From VRUE01 sp963717375 (GTDB lineage Bacteria > Actinomycetota > Thermoleophilia > Solirubrobacterales > 70-9), in the NCBI GenBank assembly GCA_963717375.1, contig OY970329.1, positions 2,790,001 to 2,854,000 of the forward strand: a stretch of DNA of 64,000 bases, given 5' to 3'. Shown here piece by piece: positions 63,892 through 64,000 of the stretch. The first letter of the stretch is position 1. Each line of letters opens with the position of its first letter. The notes under the pieces were generated by a model. The model was not told the origin of the DNA and did not search any database. It saw nothing but the letters and a program-made list of their open reading frames with translations. The position numbers were made by a program, and so were the translations under genes.

Positions 63892-64000
63892 CGTTTCCTC
63901 CTTGGTTGGTGAAGTCACGTTCACCAGCACAACCCTGAGGCGGCGCGAAGATCACGGAATCGTTCGGCCGGCTCAGCCGTCGCTGGAATCGCCGCTGGAT

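Overview
The window is about 64 kb of GC-rich, densely packed bacterial chromosome. The gene order and protein types suggest a deep-branching actinobacterium of the Thermoleophilia/Solirubrobacterales kind. This is an inference from lepA-hadAB-hrcA-dnaJ-prmA synteny, actinobacterial HadAB and PPi-type PFK, CBU_0592 and DUF4242 proteins, many GTG/TTG starts and strong G/C third-position bias; no rRNA is present to prove it.

Layout. 0-1.8 kb: the 3' end of a secreted anchor-type protein, then debris of an IS481-like transposase and a deleted SnoaL-like gene. 1.8-17.7 kb: an accessory island of flavoenzymes (two BBE-type FAD oxidases and three FAD monooxygenase/reductase-type proteins) bracketed by two giant STAND-type regulators; inside it a 36-nt direct repeat of a tRNA 3' end flanks a small segment. 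17.7-23.1 kb: DUF4242 protein, an SF2 helicase, lipoproteins, a VOC protein, tRNA-Ala(GGC) and two membrane proteins. 23.2-34.6 kb: leuS, cupin, comEA-comEC, a low-complexity membrane protein, holA, rpsT, murJ and a GT-C-like membrane protein. 34.7-45.5 kb: lepA, hadA-hadB, hrcA, a zinc-finger-less dnaJ, prmA, a DUF2269 protein, murI, a vapBC-type toxin-antitoxin pair, yqeY, phoH, ybeY, era, hisIE. 45.5-53.6 kb: trpE-G-D-C-(htrA)-F-B-A, a nearly complete tryptophan operon overlapping hisIE and interrupted by an HtrA protease. 53.7-64 kb: methyltransferase, PPi-type phosphofructokinase, a small lipoprotein, epimerase, malic enzyme, CotH-like protein, polA and a repeat-rich secreted protein.

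The most unusual feature is a dispersed set of long hairpin elements between 32.8 and 56.4 kb. Most have perfect 14-27-bp arms. Three share one 24-nt core, two share another core and an exact 66-nt length, and the arms differ from locus to locus while staying self-complementary. They lie between genes, but also in frame inside prmA, twice inside a membrane glycosyltransferase-like gene, and across the trpB/trpA junction, where one supplies trpB's stop and the probable trpA start. They resemble in behaviour the Rickettsia palindromic elements, but I do not recognise the family.

Three genes (8.6, 11.2 and 21.6 kb) are broken by single-base shifts, two of them in C/G homopolymers, so sequencing error must be considered before calling them pseudogenes.
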